Positions 34,230 through 47,694 of a DNA stretch of 64,000 bases are shown in pieces; within the stretch, counting starts at the first letter, position 1, and each line of letters begins with the position of its first letter. Made by a program: the position numbers and the translations under genes. Below the pieces are notes generated by a model. That model saw only the letters and a program-made list of their open reading frames with translations, ran no database searches and had not been told where the DNA came from. Origin of the DNA: Bolinopsis microptera (taxonomy: Eukaryota; Ctenophora; Tentaculata; Lobata; Bolinopsidae); the NCBI RefSeq assembly GCF_026151205.1, contig NC_087079.1, positions 16,176,945 through 16,240,944 of the forward strand, in the 5' to 3' direction.

Positions 34230-35762
34230 AGCTAGAGGTATGTCAACTATGTATATAACCTCTGTAGATTCATCGTACTAATTATAAACTTACACATGAT
34301 TTTTTTCCAAATCTTCAAATTTACCTGATGTGTTGAATTTTTGTTACATTATAACGTGATGACTTATCAAAAGGGAATCGTTCATTTAATACAGTATGAT
34401 GACTGGGAACTTTAATCTGTTTCATCTAGGAGATTATTTTAGGTAGTCTGAATATAATTTCTACGACATGGCGTTCAGAATTATTAAGTGTTTGCATTCA
34501 TAATGAAACCTGATTCAACGTCAATTTTTAACATATAATATAGTAAAATCGTTGAATCATTATTTTGTTACGATTTCGATCTGCTCATCAGTTCATCTAA
34601 AAAATTACTTAGACTTAAAGGATATGTAATTGTAAGCTTTGACGCAACTATTCTTCAGATTAAGTTGCATCAGCTATTGGTAGATTTGCAGATTCTCCGG
34701 AATTCTTCAGTCAAAGGTCACTCTAAAAGAACTGCTCTTCGGTTAAAGCTTCATGTACACAATATGTTGTTCCAAGCCTCAATCCCCCTCAAGGTAGTGA
34801 AAGGCCCACAGCAAAGCTTCAATTTGCTTCAAGGTAGTTATGGGCGGACATGCCATGGTTTCACTTGCTCCAATGATATGAAAGGCCGACATCAAAGTTT
34901 CTTCTGCTTCAAAGTCTTCAAACGTTTACAAAGGTTCAATTTATGCCAAAGTAGTCAAATACAATGCCAAAGGTCCATTTTTTCCCCAAAGTAGTCAAAT
35001 TTAATATCAAAGCTCTATTCTGCTCCAAAGTGTTCATATGAAACAGTCGAGGTTTCATTTTGCTCCAGCAACCTTAGATTATGAGCTAGAGAATTAAATG
35101 ATATTTCCAACCTTTTGCGGCTTATCAATTTATTTGATGGAAAAGTGTTCCACTGTGATATTGCTGTTATTTGACACATCCATGAAGACGTCAAAGTTTG
35201 GGAAGTGAATCAGCTGTCTCCACTTCCAAAAGGTTTCTTGTCCAATATCTGACCTCCCCCGATGATGACTAGAGTTGGTAAATTTATAGTTCCTAATATT
35301 ATTCAGCACCTAGTCCTGTATAAAATTACTGAACGATGGAGAAAATTGAAGAAATTATATACCAAGATTCGTATCTTTAAAAGATGATGTCATATTGCCA
35401 TACGATCAAAGAAATAAAGGTAACGTAAACCGACATGAACAAAGAAATAAGTTTAACTTAAGCCGGTATGGAGTTTTTTAAACACCGCCATAACAACACT
35501 ACAGTTACCATGACAACACTACTGTTACCATGACAATGATAAAGAATTTAAGGACAAAACCGCTTACGCGCTACGTAAACCTTAAAGATCTGTTGAGATC
35601 TATTCTCGGATTTAAAGTAGTTAAAGAAAGTAAAAGGCTTTTAAAAGGTTTCAAAGATCGATCTGTTATCATAACAGCCCTCTGCAATAGTCGAGTAAGT
35701 ATTCTATTAGATTTATAACATAAATTGTGAGTATTGTACTACATATATCATATCATTATGTC
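34230..35762. other. 3' flank of the RRM/SR gene with degenerate repeats
   Basis: Probably includes the 3' untranslated region. From about 34690 to 35065 a degenerate tandem repeat of roughly 60 bp is built around TTGCTTCAAGGTAGT and CAAAGCTTCAATTTGC variants. Frames at 34665-34994 and 35530-35718 show no motif and are not called. A short duplicated ACCATGACAACACTAC lies at 35507-35530. Confidence 0.45.
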
Positions 35763-35770
35763 ATAATATA

Positions 35771-36561
35771 GGTACCGCGACAATTGACCCCCCGACAATT
35801 GACCCCCCGACAATTGACCCCCTATGTAATTACACTGGGGTCAATTGTCGCGAAATCTAGGGTTTAGTACGACAATTGACCCCCCGACAATTGACCCCCC
35901 GACAATTAACCCCCCGACAATTGACCCCCCGACAATTGACCCCCTATGTAATTACACTGGGGTCAATTGTCGCGAAATCTAGGGCTTAGTACGACAATTG
36001 ACCCCCCGACAATTGACCCCCCGACAATTGACCCCCCGACAATTGACCCCCGACAATTGTAATTAAACTGGGGTAAATTAATCGGGTTAGGGTTAGGGTT
36101 AGGGTTAGGGTTAGGGTTAGGGTTAGGGTTAGGGTTAGGGTTAGGGTTAGGGTTAGGGTTAGGGTTAAAGGGTTAGGGTTAGGGTTAGGGTTAGGGTTAG
36201 GGTTAGGGTTGGGGTTAGGGTTAGGGTTGGGGTTAGGGTCAGGGACAGCTGTTCCTGGGTCAGGGTCAGGGTCAGGGTCAGGGTCAGGGTCAGGGTCAGG
36301 GTCAGGGTCAGGGTCAGGGTCAGGGTCAGGGTCAGGGTCAGGGTCAGGGTCAGGGTCAGGGTTAATTGTATTAAATTATATTTTCGGGGGTCAATTGTCG
36401 GGGGGTCAATTGTCGGGGGGTCAATTGTCGGGGGTCAATTGTCGGGGGTCAATTGTCGGGGGGTTAATTGTCGGGGGGTCAATTGTCGGGGGGTCAATTG
36501 TCGGGGGGTCAATTGTCGGGGGGTCAATTGTCGGGGGCCGGGGGTCAATTGTCGCCCACCC
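35771..36561 (+). mobile_element. TTAGGG-carrying MITE-like element, copy 2
   Basis: A 791-bp insertion with the 8-bp duplication ATAATATA on both sides (35763-35770 and 36562-36569). It starts GGTACCGCGACAATTGACCC and ends GGTCAATTGTCGCCCACCC. Order inside: GACAATTGACCCCCC repeats, two copies of a block with TGTAATTACACTGGGGTC and AATCTAGGG, a (GGGTTA)n array at about 36085-36235, a (GGGTCA)n array at about 36237-36360, then inverted GGGGGGTCAATTGTC repeats. The same design in reverse orientation and a different target duplication occur at 14841-15542. Confidence 0.82.
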
Positions 36562-36569
36562 ATAATATA

Positions 36570-38137
36570 TTATCATTCTACATGTACACTACATAGCTCA
36601 TCCTTATCAACACACTGTCAAGGGTATAACATTTGTGCCAGTCATGCATTTGTAGAATTGTACATCGACTGCAAATCCGGTGTTGGAAGTGCATGCTAAT
36701 GTTCTCAAATAATGCGCCAGCCATTTTTTAAGAGTGTGTGTTCCTGGAGCTGAGTCTTGTGAATTGTGATGACTGATTTGAATGTTTACATGTTGGACTA
36801 TCCGAGTATATGACTGATCATTGACACACTCACAGACTGTAACCATCCATTCAAATTGTGAGCCCACGCCGCACCGTTTACACCGCTTCAAATAATCCTA
36901 TCGTAGTATCATCTCTCACTCATCCTGTCTTCTCTTTTGTTCCCTTCTCTCTCAGCAGTCTTGGGGAAGAGGCACACCGATTGTCGTCCTTTTTGCCCAA
37001 ACGCGAACAGAGCCCTATATTTTTAGGTTGGAACTAAAACTAGAGTTTAATGAAAATTTCAAAAAAAGAAATGGACATTTTATCTAACCATTGAGTTTAA
37101 AGACCACCATGTACGACCACGTGCTCCAAATTTTCCGTAAACACGGCCATTATGAACCCCCGCCCCCCCCCCCCCCCCACAACTTCAAATGACCACCAAG
37201 TTTCTAGATTTGATGGCCCGACCACTCACAATTCACATGCTTACTAACATGATTACACATAAAACTAGTCTTGTGGGGTGTTTATTTGCTTATTTTATCA
37301 TTAGTTTTATATGATTCTATTCAGGTAATAAGATTCACGACGCCCTGGACTGTCAAGAGAACGCCAAGTCAAACAGTTTTATTCACGAAACAGCAGTTAT
37401 ACAGGAGATTAATATTACTCTGAGAGGAAAATGTTCGTTGCCCATATATGGGCATCATGAGAATCTCATGATGAGATACTAAACTGCTATACTGAAACAA
37501 TTCAACCATGTCTTCATTTTATCTTTAATGACACAAAGATGATGTGTCCTAATGGGATATTTTTGTATCGACAATATTTTAAATGTAATCTGTTATGATA
37601 TGTTAGTATTAAGAGGGAAGCATGCTAAAAGCCTTATTTGCATAGTAGGGTATTGTGTAGTATTAAAATGAAACTAGTTTCTAGAGTATGTTACTTAGTA
37701 AATAGTCTCCTAGCCTACTAGTCTACATAATTTAATAGGAATGATTTTTTAATTTTCTAGTTGGATTTTGTTACCCTAGCTCCGTAGTATGTCTCTGTGA
37801 TAATGTTCTCTAACCTGCAATACTTTGTTCTTACGGCACTGTAAAACTCACTATAATTTCTTTTTAAACTACTTTAATTAATGGGATAAAGTAACACTCA
37901 ACAGGTTGAATGAATTGTGAATTGTTTCTTTTGCGTATCACTGCTTTTCAGAGTTGCACTCAAATTTTATGATGTTCAGAGCGAGCAATAAAATAGAAAG
38001 TAAAGATAAAGTGGCAGGAATAAAGAATCTGTAAAGATTATATTTGGTGAGTGAGTATTACAAATTTCAAAGTTACGTAAGAAGTTATCAAAATAAATCA
38101 AATGGCAAAGGAGTAAGGCTTTTCCCACAGTGGTATG
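36570..38137. other. No gene recognised
   Basis: Short frames without motifs. A poly(C) tract with one G lies at about 37158-37178. I see no supported gene or RNA in this 1.5-kb stretch. Confidence 0.4.
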
Positions 38138-39085
38138 ACACCTCTTACTGGGGTATGACACCTGTACCTCTTACTGCTTACAGGGGTATGACTCCTCTTA
38201 CTAGAGTATGACCCCTCTTACTGGGGTATGACACCTCTTACTGGGGTATGACCCCTCTTACAGGGGTATGACACCTCTTACTGGGGTATGACACCTCTTA
38301 CTAGGGTATGACCCCTCTTACTGGGGTATGACACCTCTTACTGGGGTATGACCCCTCTTACAGGGGTATGACCCCTCTTACAGGGGTATGACCCCTCTTA
38401 CTAGGGTATGGCCCCTCTTACTAGGGTATGACACCTCTTACTGGGGTATGACCCCTCTTACTAGGGTATGACCCCTCTTAATAGTACTGGGGTATGACCC
38501 CTCTTACTGGGGTATGACCCCTCTTACTGGGGTATGACACCTCTTACTGGGGTATGACACCTCTTACTGGGGTATGACACCTCTTACTAGGGTATGGCCC
38601 CTCTTACTGGGGTATGACCCCTCTTACTGGGGTATGACCCCTCTTACTGGGGTATGACCCCTCTTACTAGGGTATGACCCCTCTTACTGGGGTATGACAC
38701 CTCTTACTGGGGTATGACCCCTCTTACAGGGGTATGACACCTCTTACTGGGGTATGACCCCTCTTACTAGGGTATGGCCCCTCTTACTGGGGTATGACCC
38801 CTCTTACTGGGGTATGACACCTCTTACTGGGGTATGACTCCTCTTACTAGGGTATGGCCCCTCTTACTAGGGTATGACACCTCTTACTGGGGTATGACCC
38901 CTCTTACTGGGGTATGACACCTCTTACTGGGGTATGACACCTCTTACTGGGGTATGACACCTCTTACTGGGGTATGACTCCTCTTACTAGGGTATGGCCC
39001 CTCTTACTGGGGTATGACCCCTCTTACTGGGGTATGACCCCTCTTACTAGGGTATGACCCCTCTTACTGGGGCAGGACCCCTCCT
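38138..39085. repeat. 20-bp minisatellite, about 46 units
   Basis: Tandem units of GGGGTATGACCCCTCTTACT with limited variation at four or five fixed positions (ACC/ACA/GCC/ACT, GGGG/AGGG, ACTG/ACTA/ACAG). One longer unit with an AATAGT insert lies near 38480. Variants recur in blocks, so several units at a time were duplicated. The unit contains GGGGT...ACCCC and can self-pair. Confidence 0.95.
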
Positions 39086-40718
<1,633 letters not shown>

Positions 40719-40963
40719 TATCAAACCATGCAGACTGAAAACCGAGCAAGCCTTGTACCTTGTTACATTTTAAATCTCTGTATAACATCTACACAATATC
40801 CACTGATGATAAACTCTCTTAAAATTAAGAGAGTGCTTAAGACTAAATTTTACTCAGGATATATTCAATAATATTTTTTGGGGGCAGCAGTTATCAGGTA
40901 TGATCTGGTATCATTTGGTATACACTGATTTGTTATTTTAGGGTTTACTTCCAAACTTAAGTA

Positions 40964-40969
40964 ATAAAA
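40964..40969 (+). terminator. Possible polyadenylation signal
   Basis: AATAAA about 245 bases after the stop of the SRSF10/12-like gene; another AATAAA-containing stretch lies near 41117. Position is plausible but unproven. Confidence 0.35.
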
Positions 40970-41324
40970 TGGGGTATTGCAGCCAGGAGTAAACATTATA
41001 ATTATGGAAATCTCCAGTATTTAAAGATAATTTAATTGTTCTTTCAGTTCGTAGTTTCTTGGTTTAACCTTGGAAATCGGTTATTTTAATGAAATGTTCC
41101 TTAAACGATATCCAAAAAATAAAAGTATGTCAATTAAAATCTGCGATTAGAGACAATGAAACGGTGACTTATATATTATGAGTATTATATGTCCTTATAC
41201 TATCAGTTCTCAAGTTGTTAAACTTTGTTGTTTTTTTTACTGTCCTATCAAAGTATCGTTCACATTATATCACGTAAATCAGCTTTGGGGGAGGGGGTTT
41301 GTAGAAGCTAATGTAAGTGTCATT

Positions 41325-41395
41325 TCTACCTATTTCTACATATTTCTACCTATTTCTACATATTTCTACCTATTTCTACCTATTTCTACCTACGG
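41325..41395. repeat. 10-bp tandem repeat
   Basis: Seven units of TATTTCTACC or TATTTCTACA. Confidence 0.9.
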
Positions 41396-41904
41396 CTTAA
41401 TGTGTAAAGAGGCAGTCTAAATGGGCAAAAACTGGCGTACGTAAAATTATGTTAACGATTCTTTTAAACGGGCAACCAGTTTCGCCAACAAAGAAAAAGC
41501 GACTAAGTGATATTTGTTAGTAACTCTAGTCTCTAGACGGTTTGAGAAGTGAGATCCTCATTCAATAGTGGATATGATTCACGAGTATGATCTGACCTCC
41601 GCGAATACATTTTTTAACCTCTGTTTCATTGGAATTTGAAAAATGTACGTTTAATTCTCGAACCGAGACCTATATTGCAGCACAAATTGACATTTTAAAT
41701 GAGTTAGAGCGTATATAAATCAATCAGCGTATAAATCACTAAAATTTCTTTAAACATTTATAAATCGCTTAAACTGCCAGCTAGCATAGAATACATTTTT
41801 TTTTAATTTAGCAGTGAAAAACTGAAACAAGAAAACTGTCGATAAAATTTGACTTTACAATTAATACAAATATAAGGCATATCAGAATTAATTGTATTGT
41901 ATTA

Positions 41905-42125
41905 TCAGTGCGTAGATGTATTGTATCTGTATCTAGTAATGCATTGTATCTGTATCTAGTAATGTATTGTATCTGTATCTAGTAATGTATTGTATCTGTA
42001 TCTAGTAATGTATTGTATCTGTATCTAGTAATTTATTGTATCTGTATCTAGTAATGTATTGTATCTGTATCTAGTAATGTATTGTATCTGTATCTAGTAA
42101 TGTATTGTATCTGTATCTAGTAATA
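41905..42125. repeat. 23-bp tandem repeat
   Basis: About nine nearly identical units of TGTATTGTATCTGTATCTAG plus TAA. Confidence 0.95.
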
Positions 42126-42555
42126 TGTTTTGTCGTGCATGCCACTGTTCTTCACAAGTAGTCTTTAGTAGGACTGTGGTTGCTATAGTAGCCAATAAAG
42201 TAGCGCATGTTACCTTTATCATTGCGTCTTTCTAATGTTGTGAATTCCTATTTGTTTAGATTTTAAAACTCTAAAACGCTGGCTTTATAATTATGTAATG
42301 TTTTTAAAAGTGATATTGAAGTTGTCTTTTAGCTTTCTTTGAATCACAAAGTCCAAATTGTTAGTTTTAAAGCCTCACAGACCTCAGTGGAGATTGGTAC
42401 TGTTAAATTTTAAACATTCCAAGATAAAGAACACAATCAGGCACTCGCATACCGCTCCTCTTCACAACAAAGTCTCCCCTGACTCATCTTTATGCACTTA
42501 TTTTTTGCCAGTGCTTTCAGTTACTCGGATAGTTGTTCGCAGATAGCGTAGCAAA
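42126..42555. other. No gene recognised
   Basis: AT-rich DNA with one short motif-free frame at 42358-42546. Nothing further supported. Confidence 0.4.
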
Positions 42556-42564
42556 AAGGTGTGG

Positions 42565-42631
42565 GCTCAAAATCCTTATCGACGTATTTTTAGCCATATT
42601 ACATGGCTAAAAATACGTCGATTAGGATTTT
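42565..42631. repeat. Near-perfect palindrome
   Basis: AAAATCCTTATCGACGTATT and TTTAGCCAT, a short TTAC loop, then the reverse complement (ATGGCTAAAAATACGTCG, ATTAGGATTTT). Arms are about 30 bp with one or two mismatches. Likely a tiny fold-back element. Confidence 0.8.
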
Positions 42632-42858
42632 CAACTTATAGTTGAACCCTGCAATCTGCATCTTTGAATTGTCCTGTTCAGAGATACAAAAACGCCCAAA
42701 AAATAGTACATTATATAATTTTGTAGCTTATTACTGTTTGTCCTTTATTAGTTATCGTATCATTAGTGTTGTTAGCTGTTTTAACCCTAAATGTAAGTGT
42801 GGTTTACGATAACCTCAAGTCAAAGGATGACACGCTATGAAACGACTATTGTCCCGAA

Positions 42859-43146
42859 CAGTGGCGTAACGTTGCCTGTTGGCGCCCCCCTGCCGAAAAG
42901 GCGCCCCCCTGTTGGCGCCCCCTCCCCTTTTGGTGCCCCTCCCTAAAATTGAACAAATTAGGTGATTTTAGAGGATACGCCGGTAAAATCTCTAAAAAAG
43001 TGTGTATCTAGAGCAAAACGCGCAGTTTTGCTAGTACTTTAGTTAAGTTTTCGAAATTGTCCCACATTCAAACGACGATTTGGCGCCCCCCTAAGACGGC
43101 GCCCCCCTGCACAGCGGGGTCAGCAGGGCCCTTCGTTACGCCACTG
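42859..43146. mobile_element. hAT-type MITE
   Basis: 288 bp with terminal inverted repeats CAGTGGCGTAACG and CGTTACGCCACTG and an 8-bp target duplication GTCCCGAA (42851-42858 and 43147-43154). CAGTGGCG ends and 8-bp duplications are diagnostic of the hAT superfamily. Inside are several GGCGCCCCCCT motifs in both halves. No transposase. Confidence 0.92.
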
Positions 43147-43384
43147 GTCCCGAAATGGCCATGTGGTTCAACGGAAAACCTCATGGAGATTACTGACATT
43201 GTTAAACATAGGCAATGTAAGTGCAGGTTCAGTTCAGCTGCTCTCGTTTATTGACTGCAGCCCGCAACCGAACTAAACATGATATACGAAAGTTAAGCAG
43301 AATTACTGTCACAATTAGCTACAAAAGGCTCATAATCATGCCACCCGATTAGAAAAAGTTCAGATTCATCTACTGGTACTAGCG

Positions 43385-45755
43385 AGTTCATGAATCCGAG
43401 ATTTTGGAAACATTTTGGAAACATGTGTCAGAATTGTGTCAGAATTGTGTCCGATTTGGAAACATGCCTTTGTAGCCGCAATTATGCCTGGACTGACTTG
43501 AAATCGATCTGGTATGGTAGAGGGACATGTGTACTAACATTTCTAGCCACTCAGAAGTGCGAAATATTGCCCTGGTTCATGGAATGAACGAAATGAACAA
43601 AAAATGAACATTGTCCTAGAATCGCCTAAAATGAGCTGAAACCGATTGGGATCGATTGGTATTGATACCACAAGTGTCCCTGAAAAGTTGAGTGGTTCTA
43701 GCATGTCCAGAAAGGGCTCTGGGGCAATGTTTCCATTTTGGTGTCAGAGTAGTTGAGCTCGTGGAAACATTTGTGTCCGATTTGGAAACATGCCTTTGTA
43801 GCCGCAATTATGCCTGGACTGACTTGAAATCGATCTGGTATGGTAGAGGGACATGTGTACTAACATTTATAGCCACTCAGAAGTGCGAAATATTGCCCTG
43901 GTTCATGGAATGAACGAAATGAACAAAAAATGAACATTGTCCTAGAATCGCCTAAAATGAGCTGAAACCGATTGGGATCGATTGGTATTGATACCACAAG
44001 TGTCCCTGAGAAGTTTGGTGGGTCTAGCATGTCCAGAAAGGGCTCTGGGGCAATGTTCCATTTTGGTGTCAGAGTAGTTGAGCTCGTGGAAACATTTGTG
44101 TCCGATTTGGAAACATGCCTTTGTAGCCGCAATTATGCCTGGACTGACTTGAAATCGATCTGGTATGGTAGAGGGACATGTGTACTAACATTTCTAGCCA
44201 CTCAGAAGTGCGAAATATTGCCCTGGTTCATGGAATGAACGAAATGAACAAAAAATGAACATTGTCCTAGAATCGCCTAAAATGAGCTGAAACCGATTGG
44301 GATCGATTGGTATTGATACCACAAGTGTCCCTGAAAAGTTTAGTGGTTCTAGCATGTCCAGAAAGGGATCTGGGGCAATGTTTCCATTTTGGTGTCAGAG
44401 TAGTTGAGCTCGTGGAAACATTTGTGTCCGATTTGGAAACATGCCTTTGTAGCCGCAATTATGCCTGGACTGACTTGAAATCGATCTGGTATGGTAGAGG
44501 GACATGTGTACTAACATTTATAGCCACTCAGAAGTGCGAAATATTGCCCTGGTTCATGGAATGAACGAAATGAACAAAAAAATGAACATTGTCCTAGAAT
44601 CGCCTAAAATGAGCTGAAACCGATTGGGATCGATTGGTATTGATACCACAAGTGTCCCTGAGAAGTTTGGTGGGTCTAGCATGTCCAGAAAGGGCTCTGG
44701 GGCAATGTTTCCATTTTGGTGTCAGAGTAGTTGAGCTCGTGGAAACATTTGTGTCCGATTTGGAAACATGCCTTTGTAGCCGCAATTATGCCTGGACTGA
44801 CTTGAAATCGATCTGGTATGGTAGAGGGACATGTGTACTAACATTTATAGCCACTCAGAAGTGCGAAATATTGCCCTGGTTCATGGAATGAACGAAATGA
44901 ACAAAAAATGAACATTGTCCTAGAATCGCCTAAAATGAGCTGAAACCGATTGGGATCGATTGGTATTGATACCACAAGTGTCCCTGAGAAGTTTGGTGGG
45001 TCTAGCATGTCCAGAAAGGGCTCTGGGGCAATGTTTCCATTTTGGTGTCAGAGTAGTTGAGCTCGTGGAAACATTTGTGTCCGATTTGGAAACATGCCTT
45101 TGTAGCCGCAATTATGCCTGGACTGACTTGAAATCGATCTGGTATGGTAGAGGGACATGTGTACTAACATTTCTAGCCACTCAGAAGTGCGAAATATTGC
45201 CCTGGTTCATGGAATGAACGAAATGAACAAAAAATGAACATTGTCCTAGAATCGCCTAAAATGAGCTGAAACCGATTGGGATCGATTGGTATTGATACCA
45301 CAAGTGTCCCTGAGAAGTTTGGTGGGTCTAGCATGTCCAGAAAGGGCTCTGGGCAATGTTTCCATTTTGGTGTCAGAGTAGTTGAGCTTGTGGAAACATT
45401 TGTGTCCGATTTGGAAACATGCCTTTGTAGCCGCAATTATGCCTGGACTGACTTGAAATTGATCTGGTATGGTAGAGGGACATGTGTACTAACATTTCTA
45501 GCCACTCAGAAGTGCGAAATATTGCCCTGGTTCATGGAATGAACGAAATGAACAAAAAATGAACATTGTCCTAGAATCGCCTAAAATGAGCTGAAACCAA
45601 TTGGGATCGATTGGTATTGATACCACAAGTGTCCCTGAGAAGTTTGGTGGGTCTAGCATGTCCAGAAAGGGCTCTGGGGCAATGTTTCCATTTTGGTGTC
45701 AGAGTAGTTGAGCTTGTGGAAACATTTGTGTCCGATTTGGAAACATGCCGTTGAA
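43385..45755 (+). repeat. 326-bp satellite, about seven direct units
   Basis: Units of 325-327 bp with very high identity. Landmarks in each: TTCATGGAATGAACGAAATG, GATCGATTGGTATTGATACC, GTCCAGAAAGGGCTCTGGGG, TTTGGAAACATGCCTTTGTA. Each unit contains an 85-88-residue open frame ending LPWFME and a 63-residue frame on the other strand. But 326 is not a multiple of three, and the frames restart in each unit, so I treat them as repeat artefacts. The array ends inside a unit at about 45750. Confidence 0.92.
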
Positions 45756-45847
45756 AAGAATGAGAAGTGATGGTGGACCCCTAAACGCTCCCAAACGTGC
45801 CAGACGTTGAATTTAAATGTTTTTGTATACTATTGAATAATACAGGG

Positions 45848-46690
45848 GGGGGGGCAAAAGTAAGTACCCATACGTTGGCCTTAATAGCTCAGTCACTGAG
45901 TGCCCAATTGAAATAATTATTTTTGGTATGACTTACTACCAAATGAAGGTTCATTTTCGCATTTATTTGATAGTTTTGATATCCGGATCGAACCAAATGT
46001 TATTGAATGGTGTTTGGCCATTTAAATTACGTTTGTCCTGAAAAAATGAGTCCTAGCTTCTCAGATGACCGAGATATGAAGATAATAATTTTATGGATAA
46101 CCGGTAGTAGAGACTTATCAAACTATTGTTTAGGAGGAAACGCGAGCTTTCAGTGTAATACACTTTCATCAGGCTCAAATTATTTGCTATATAGTAGTGT
46201 TGCAAGTATTAAGACATATGAAGCATAACAAGTTTGTTCATTACATGTGATCAGGTAATTGGGTTGAGGCTAGACCCGCATTATGGGAAGCATGCAGAGA
46301 GCCCAATTATGGTTGCTGTAATTGGGTAATCATTGAGTACCCAATCAATTTTGCTAACGAGATAAACAAATTGCTTGATAACTTCTTCATTTTAATTCCG
46401 TTTCGCGCCATCTTTCAGATTATATTCCGGATTAAACGACCCAGGCAATATGTTACAACGGATTCTCTAACATGTTCACAAACACGAATATAAGTAATTC
46501 AATGTTGATTGCGTGTGGCCCCCAAAAATCGAATTTTTTAAATTTTGGTGACGGAATTGCCATCTGCAAAGCAACAACTCTCAAATATTATTAATATTTG
46601 ATATATGTATATAATATATATTATAAAACACGGCGGTGGTATAAGACCCAACGTATGGGTACTGACTCCCCCCCCCCCCCCCCCCCCCCT
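45848..46690. mobile_element. Inverted-repeat insert between opposite satellite blocks
   Basis: The left part GGGGGGGG, then AAGTACCCATACGTTGG (about 45848-45879), mirrors the right part CCAACGTATGGGTACT, then a poly(C) run (about 46650-46690). It separates the direct satellite block from the inverted one. Inside is AT-rich DNA with no recognised gene (frame 46007-46228 lacks motifs). Confidence 0.6.
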
Positions 46691-47565
46691 CAAATCGATT
46701 CCAGCTCATTTCAGGCGATTCTAGGATAATGTTCATTTTTTGTTCATTTCGTTCATTTCATGAACCAAGGCAATATTTCGCACTTCTGGGTGGTAAAAAA
46801 TGTTAGTACACATGTCCCTCTACCATACCAGATCGATTTCAAGTCAGTTCAGGCATAATTGCGGCTACAAGGGCATGTTTCCAAATCGGACACAAATGTT
46901 TCCACGAGCTCAACTACTCTGACACCAAAATGGAAACATTGCCCCAGATCTCTTTCTGGACATGCTAGACCCACCAAACTTCTCAGGGACACTTGTGGTA
47001 TCAATACCATGCCAATCAATCCCAATCGGTTTCAGTTCATTTTAGGCAATTCAAGGATAATGTTAATTTTTTGTTCATTTCGTTCATTCCATGAACCATG
47101 GCAATATTTCGCACATCTGAGTGCTTAGAAATGTTAGTACACATGTCCCTCTACCATACCAGATCGATTTCAAGTCAGTCCAGGCATAATTGCGGCTACA
47201 AAGGCATGTTTCCAAATTGGACACAAATGTTTCCACGAGCTCAACTACTCTGACACTAAAATGGAAACATTGCCCCAGAGCCCTTTCTGGACATACTAGA
47301 CCCACCAAACTTCTCAGGGACACTTGTGGTATCAATACCAAGCGATACCAATCGGTTTCAGCTCATTTTAGGCAATTCTAGGATAATGTTCATTTTTTGT
47401 TCATTTCGTTCATTATATGAATCATAGAAATATTTCACAGGAAGCTTAAAATGTTAGTACTCAAGCCACTGTATCATACCAGGGCAAATCCAACTCTGTT
47501 TACGGACATATACAGCCAAAAACATGTTTCCAAATCGGACACAAATGTTTCCACGAACTCGGATT
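46691..47565 (-). repeat. 326-bp satellite, inverted block
   Basis: About two and a half units in reverse orientation, more diverged than the direct block. The right end (AACTCGGATTCATCTTCTGG to GTACTAGC near 47560-47582) corresponds, inverted, to ATTCATCTACTGGTACTAGC near 43363-43385 in part. The whole 43.4-47.6 kb region is thus an imperfect palindrome. Confidence 0.85.
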
Positions 47566-47694
47566 CATCTTCTGGTACTAGCTGACTTTGTCAAAACGTA
47601 TAGGCAAAGAAAAACTTATGGGGCGCGGCGGCCGGTACGTTAAATTAAATCCCGCGCGCGCGCGATTATATCTAACCTAGCTATATATAGTTAA

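Noticed and set aside
38138-39085. Possible CRISPR-like array
   Set aside because: Contiguous 20-bp minisatellite without spacers.
43390-47381. Repeated 63-90-residue frames in the 326-bp satellite
   Set aside because: The frame exists once per unit, unit length is not divisible by three, and there is no domain or start context; conservation follows from DNA homogenisation.
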